8,800 nucleotides of DNA from an uncultured Collinsella sp. Its GTDB lineage: Bacteria; Actinomycetota; Coriobacteriia; Coriobacteriales; Coriobacteriaceae. The stretch spans positions 1 to 8,800 of the forward strand of contig CABRID010000083.1 in assembly GCA_902470895.1 (NCBI GenBank). The letters are read 5' to 3'. Below, piece after piece: positions 6,607-8,800 of this stretch; within the stretch, counting starts at the first letter, position 1, and each line of letters opens with the position of its first letter. Below the pieces are notes generated by a model that saw only the letters and a program-made list of their open reading frames with translations, was not told the DNA's origin and did not search any database. A program made the position numbers and the translations under genes.

Positions 6607-7548
6607 ATGCTCGATCAGGCTTATTCTCGTCGTCAGTTCCTCGGCCTCGCTGGTGGTCTTGCCAGCATCGTCGGTCTCGGTCTCGTTGGCTGCGGCGGCT
6701 CAGGCGCTTCCAACGCCGCCGACAAGGGCAGCGTCACTGCCGCTGCCGAGTCTGTCTCCGGCGAGGTGACCTACGACGGCGCCTCCTCGTTCCAGGCTCT
6801 CGTCGAGGCTGCTGCCGAGAAGTTCATGGATGCCAACCCGGACGTCTCCGTTTCCGGCTCGGGCAACGGTTCGGGCAAGGGTCTGACCGCTGTCGCCGCC
6901 GGCACCGTCACCATCGGTAACTCCGACGTCTTCGCCGAGACCAAGCTCGAGGCCGACCAGGTCAAGAACCTCGTCGACCACGAGGTTGCCGTCGTGGGCA
7001 TGGGTCCCGTCGTCTCCAAGAACGTCAAGGTCGACGACCTGTCCCTCGAGCAGCTCAAGGGCATCTTCTCTGGCCAGATCACCAACTGGAAGGAGGTCGG
7101 CGGCGACGACGCCACCATCGTCGTCCTCAACCGCAAGGCCGGCTCCGGTACCCGCGCCACCTTCGAGGCCGCCGTCTTTGGCGACGAGACCGTCGACTTT
7201 AAGGGCGACGCCGAGCTCGACAAGTCCGGCGACGTCCAGACTCAGATGGGCAGCACCGATAACGCCATCTCCTACCTCGACTTCTCGCACTTCGATGACT
7301 CCAAGTTCAACGCCATCAAGGTCGAGGGCGTCGAGCCCAAGAGCAAGAATGTCACTGATGACTCCTTCAAGATCTGGGCTACCGAGCACATGTACTGCTC
7401 CAAGGACGCCGACGAGGCCACCAAGGCCTTCCTGGAGTTCATGCTTTCCGACGACGTCCAGGGCAAGCTCGTCGAGGAGCAGGGCTTCATCCCCGTCTCT
7501 GCCATGAAGGTCGTCAAGGACGCCAGCGGCAAGGTCTCTGCTAAATAA
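6607..7548 (+). CDS. pstS: Phosphate ABC transporter substrate-binding lipoprotein PstS
   Basis: PstS binds inorganic phosphate outside the membrane and delivers it to the PstCAB importer. The 313-residue precursor has a signal peptide with a twin-arginine motif, SRRQFLG (7-13), a hydrophobic run and the lipobox LVGC (C29), so it should be a lipid-anchored, probably Tat-exported protein. The mature part shows the phosphate-site segments YDGASSFQ, GSGNGSGKG (84-92), GNSDV with D107, and NRKAGSGTRATFE with R183, plus LKGIFSGQITNWKEVGG, all typical of PstS. ATG 6607 is supported by AAAGGA at 6597-6601; a longer in-frame TTG start at 6517 would bury the signal peptide and is rejected. Codon use is strongly C-ending (GTC, CTC, TCC, AAG), more biased than neighbouring genes, suggesting high expression. 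pstC follows after 24 bases. Regulation by phosphate is likely from the candidate PHO box. Confidence 0.96.
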   Translation: MLDQAYSRRQFLGLAGGLASIVGLGLVGCGGSGASNAADKGSVTAAAESVSGEVTYDGASSFQALVEAAAEKFMDANPDVSVSGSGNGSGKGLTAVAAGTVTIGNSDVFAETKLEADQVKNLVDHEVAVVGMGPVVSKNVKVDDLSLEQLKGIFSGQITNWKEVGGDDATIVVLNRKAGSGTRATFEAAVFGDETVDFKGDAELDKSGDVQTQMGSTDNAISYLDFSHFDDSKFNAIKVEGVEPKSKNVTDDSFKIWATEHMYCSKDADEATKAFLEFMLSDDVQGKLVEEQGFIPVSAMKVVKDASGKVSAK

Positions 7549-7572
7549 GTAATCGCCCCGGAAAGGTTTGCA

Positions 7573-8481
7573 ATGGCAAAACAGCTGCCAAAGCGCGACC
7601 TTGAGAACGTGGGCCTGGGCGTCACGGGCGCGTGCGTAGCGCTCGTGACGCTTGTCGTTGCCGCGCTCATCTTTATGGTCGCCCAAAAGGGCCTCTCGGC
7701 TTTTGTCAAGGACGGCGTCTCGGTCGTCGAGTTTTTCACCGGCACCAAGTGGGACCTGGCCAACACAGCCGAAAACGGCCTGCCCTATACCGGCGCCCTG
7801 CCCCTGATCGTCACCTCGTTTGCGGTCATGGTGCTCTCCACGCTTATCGCGCTGCCCATCGCCATCGGCTCTGCCATCTTTGCGGTCGAGATCCAACCCA
7901 AATTTGGCTCCAAGGTCTTTCAGCCGCTTATTGAGCTTTTGACCGGCATTCCCTCGGTCGTCTTTGGCCTGATCGGCTTTCACGTGGTCGTCGGTCTTAT
8001 GAAGAGCGTTTTCCACGTGAGCACGGGTCTGGGCATCTTGCCCGGCGCCATCGTGCTAGCCGTCATGATCCTGCCGACCATGACCACCCTTTCGGTCGAT
8101 GGCCTGCGCGCCGTGCCCGACAGCTACCGTCAGGGCTCGCTCGCGCTGGGCTACACCCGCTGGCAGACCATCTGGCACGTGGTGCTCAAGTCCGCCATGC
8201 CGTCGCTCATGACTGCGGTCATCCTGGGTATGACCCGCGCCTTTGGCGAGACGCTCGCCGTGCGCATGGTTATCGGCGGTATCGAGGCCATGCCGACGTC
8301 GCTGCTGTCGCCGGCGTCCACCATCACCACCACGCTCACCACGTCCATGGCGGTCTACGCCGAGGGCTCGGCCCAGGACGACGTCCTGTGGGCACTCGGT
8401 CTGCTGCTGATGGGCATGAGCCTCATCTTCATCCTGATCATCCATCTCATTGGCCGCAAGGGGGCGGAGGCTCGTGGCTAG
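7573..8481 (+). CDS. pstC: Phosphate ABC transporter permease PstC
   Basis: PstC is one of the two integral membrane subunits of the high-affinity phosphate importer, paired with PstA and driven by PstB. The 302-residue protein has about six hydrophobic segments: one near residues 13-38, then a large extracellular loop with VEFFTGTKWDL, then the permease domain from about residue 74 (YTGALPLIVTSF, ELLTGIPSVVFGLIGF, GILPGAIVLAVMILPTMTT). The cytoplasmic coupling loop is YRQGSLALGYTRWQTIWHVVLKSAMP (about 185-210); it keeps the ALG and TRWQTI of the family, but the usual EAA start is QGS. TRAFGETLAVRMVIG near residue 230 is a PstC hallmark. GGAAAGG at 7560-7566 is the ribosome-binding site. The last 8 bases overlap the pstA start, pointing to translational coupling. 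Confidence 0.95.
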   Translation: MAKQLPKRDLENVGLGVTGACVALVTLVVAALIFMVAQKGLSAFVKDGVSVVEFFTGTKWDLANTAENGLPYTGALPLIVTSFAVMVLSTLIALPIAIGSAIFAVEIQPKFGSKVFQPLIELLTGIPSVVFGLIGFHVVVGLMKSVFHVSTGLGILPGAIVLAVMILPTMTTLSVDGLRAVPDSYRQGSLALGYTRWQTIWHVVLKSAMPSLMTAVILGMTRAFGETLAVRMVIGGIEAMPTSLLSPASTITTTLTTSMAVYAEGSAQDDVLWALGLLLMGMSLIFILIIHLIGRKGAEARG

Positions 8482-8755
8482 CACGCGCATCCACATCGAC
8501 GAGGCGAGGCTCGGGCGTGTCCAAAAACAGGATCGCATCGCCACGGGCGTGCTGACGGCGATCGTCGCCATCGTCATGCTCATCGTCATCTCCATGGTGG
8601 CCTATATCCTGTTCGAGGGCATCTCGACGCTGTTCCAGCCGGGCTTTCTCACAGAGCCGTCGCGCGCCAACGGAACGCAGGGCGGCGTGCTCTACCAGCT
8701 GTTCGACTCGTTCTACCTGCTGCTGATCACTCTGATCATCTCGGTGCCCATCAGC
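8474..8755 (+). CDS. pstA: Phosphate ABC transporter permease PstA, 5' part only
   Basis: These are the first 94 codons of the second phosphate-permease subunit. The start is GTG 8474, overlapping the pstC stop by 8 bases, with GGAGG at 8466-8470 as ribosome-binding site (short 3-base gap). A basic/acidic cytoplasmic stretch (residues 2-22) is followed by a transmembrane helix (about 23-47), an external loop with GFLTEPSRANGTQGGVLYQL, and the beginning of a second helix, LLLITLIISVPIS. The order pstS-pstC-pstA and the PstA-like GG-x-L-Y-x-L segment support the call; a full PstA would be near 280-300 residues. Genomic sequence stops at 8755 because library adapter begins at 8756; the residues LSLIHI that seem to follow are translated adapter and do not belong to the protein. 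Confidence 0.88.
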
Positions 8756-8800
8756 CTGTCTCTTATACACATCTGACGCTGCCGACGATACTCCTTGTGT
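8756..8800. other. Illumina Nextera adapter at contig end (artefact)
   Basis: Bases 8756-8774 are the Tn5 mosaic end CTGTCTCTTATACACATCT, followed by GACGCTGCCGACGA (8775-8788), the Nextera read-2-side adapter. The next eight bases, TACTCCTT (8789-8796), are the reverse complement of the standard i5 index AAGGAGTA (known as N507/S507), and GTGT (8797-8800) starts the following flow-cell oligo. This is untrimmed adapter read-through carried into the assembly, not biological sequence. Confidence 0.98.

Noticed and set aside
6359..6769. 136-codon open frame beginning in the second hairpin repeat
   Set aside because: Overlaps the pstS leader and signal peptide in another frame and shows no motif.
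6700..8016. 438-codon minus-strand open frame over pstS and pstC, rich in D, G, V and L
   Set aside because: Antisense shadow that results from the strong codon bias of pstS.

Overview
The window looks like chromosomal DNA from a GC-rich Gram-positive gut actinobacterium, most likely class Coriobacteriia and close to Collinsella. This is an inference from codon usage, gene style and gene content, not from a database match. No rRNA, tRNA, CRISPR array or insertion sequence was seen. The right edge is a sequencing contig end: the last 45 bases are Nextera library adapter, not genome.

Layout, left to right. A hairpin terminator of an off-window gene (57-95) precedes tgt (217-1356, queuosine tRNA-guanine transglycosylase), which has a clear TATAAT box. 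A GC-rich terminator lies only 16 bases before a LOG-family nucleotide phosphoribohydrolase gene (1564-2322), so it may act as an attenuator for that gene. Next is a two-gene type II toxin-antitoxin module of the RelB/DinJ-YafQ kind (2437-3048), with its own promoter and a candidate operator. A long hairpin repeat (3061-3129) separates it from a convergent DegV-family fatty-acid-binding protein gene (3142-4002, minus strand). Divergent from degV is a HAD phosphatase gene (4159-4821), followed after 54 bases by a PepV/Sapep-type M20 dipeptidase gene (4876-6312). A second copy of the hairpin repeat (6334-6402) ends that unit. The rest is the start of a phosphate-uptake operon: pstS (6607-7548), pstC (7573-8481) and the first 94 codons of pstA (8474-8755, cut by the adapter).

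How the parts work together. PstS captures phosphate outside the membrane and PstC/PstA form the channel; pstB and phoU would be expected off-window. The pst leader carries a candidate PHO box and a chain of alternating TGCCCG/CGGGCA blocks that could fold in mutually exclusive ways. The other genes are housekeeping or peptide, lipid and nucleotide metabolism and do not form one pathway.

The most interesting undescribed signal is the hairpin repeat pair. The two copies have identical outer arms, a shared G-U wobble that pairs only in plus-strand RNA, and inner stem pairs that differ in sequence yet stay complementary. That pattern suggests a conserved structured RNA or a mobile palindromic element. 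Other notable signals are a concentric inverted repeat between degV and the HAD gene and the attenuator-like leader of the LOG gene.
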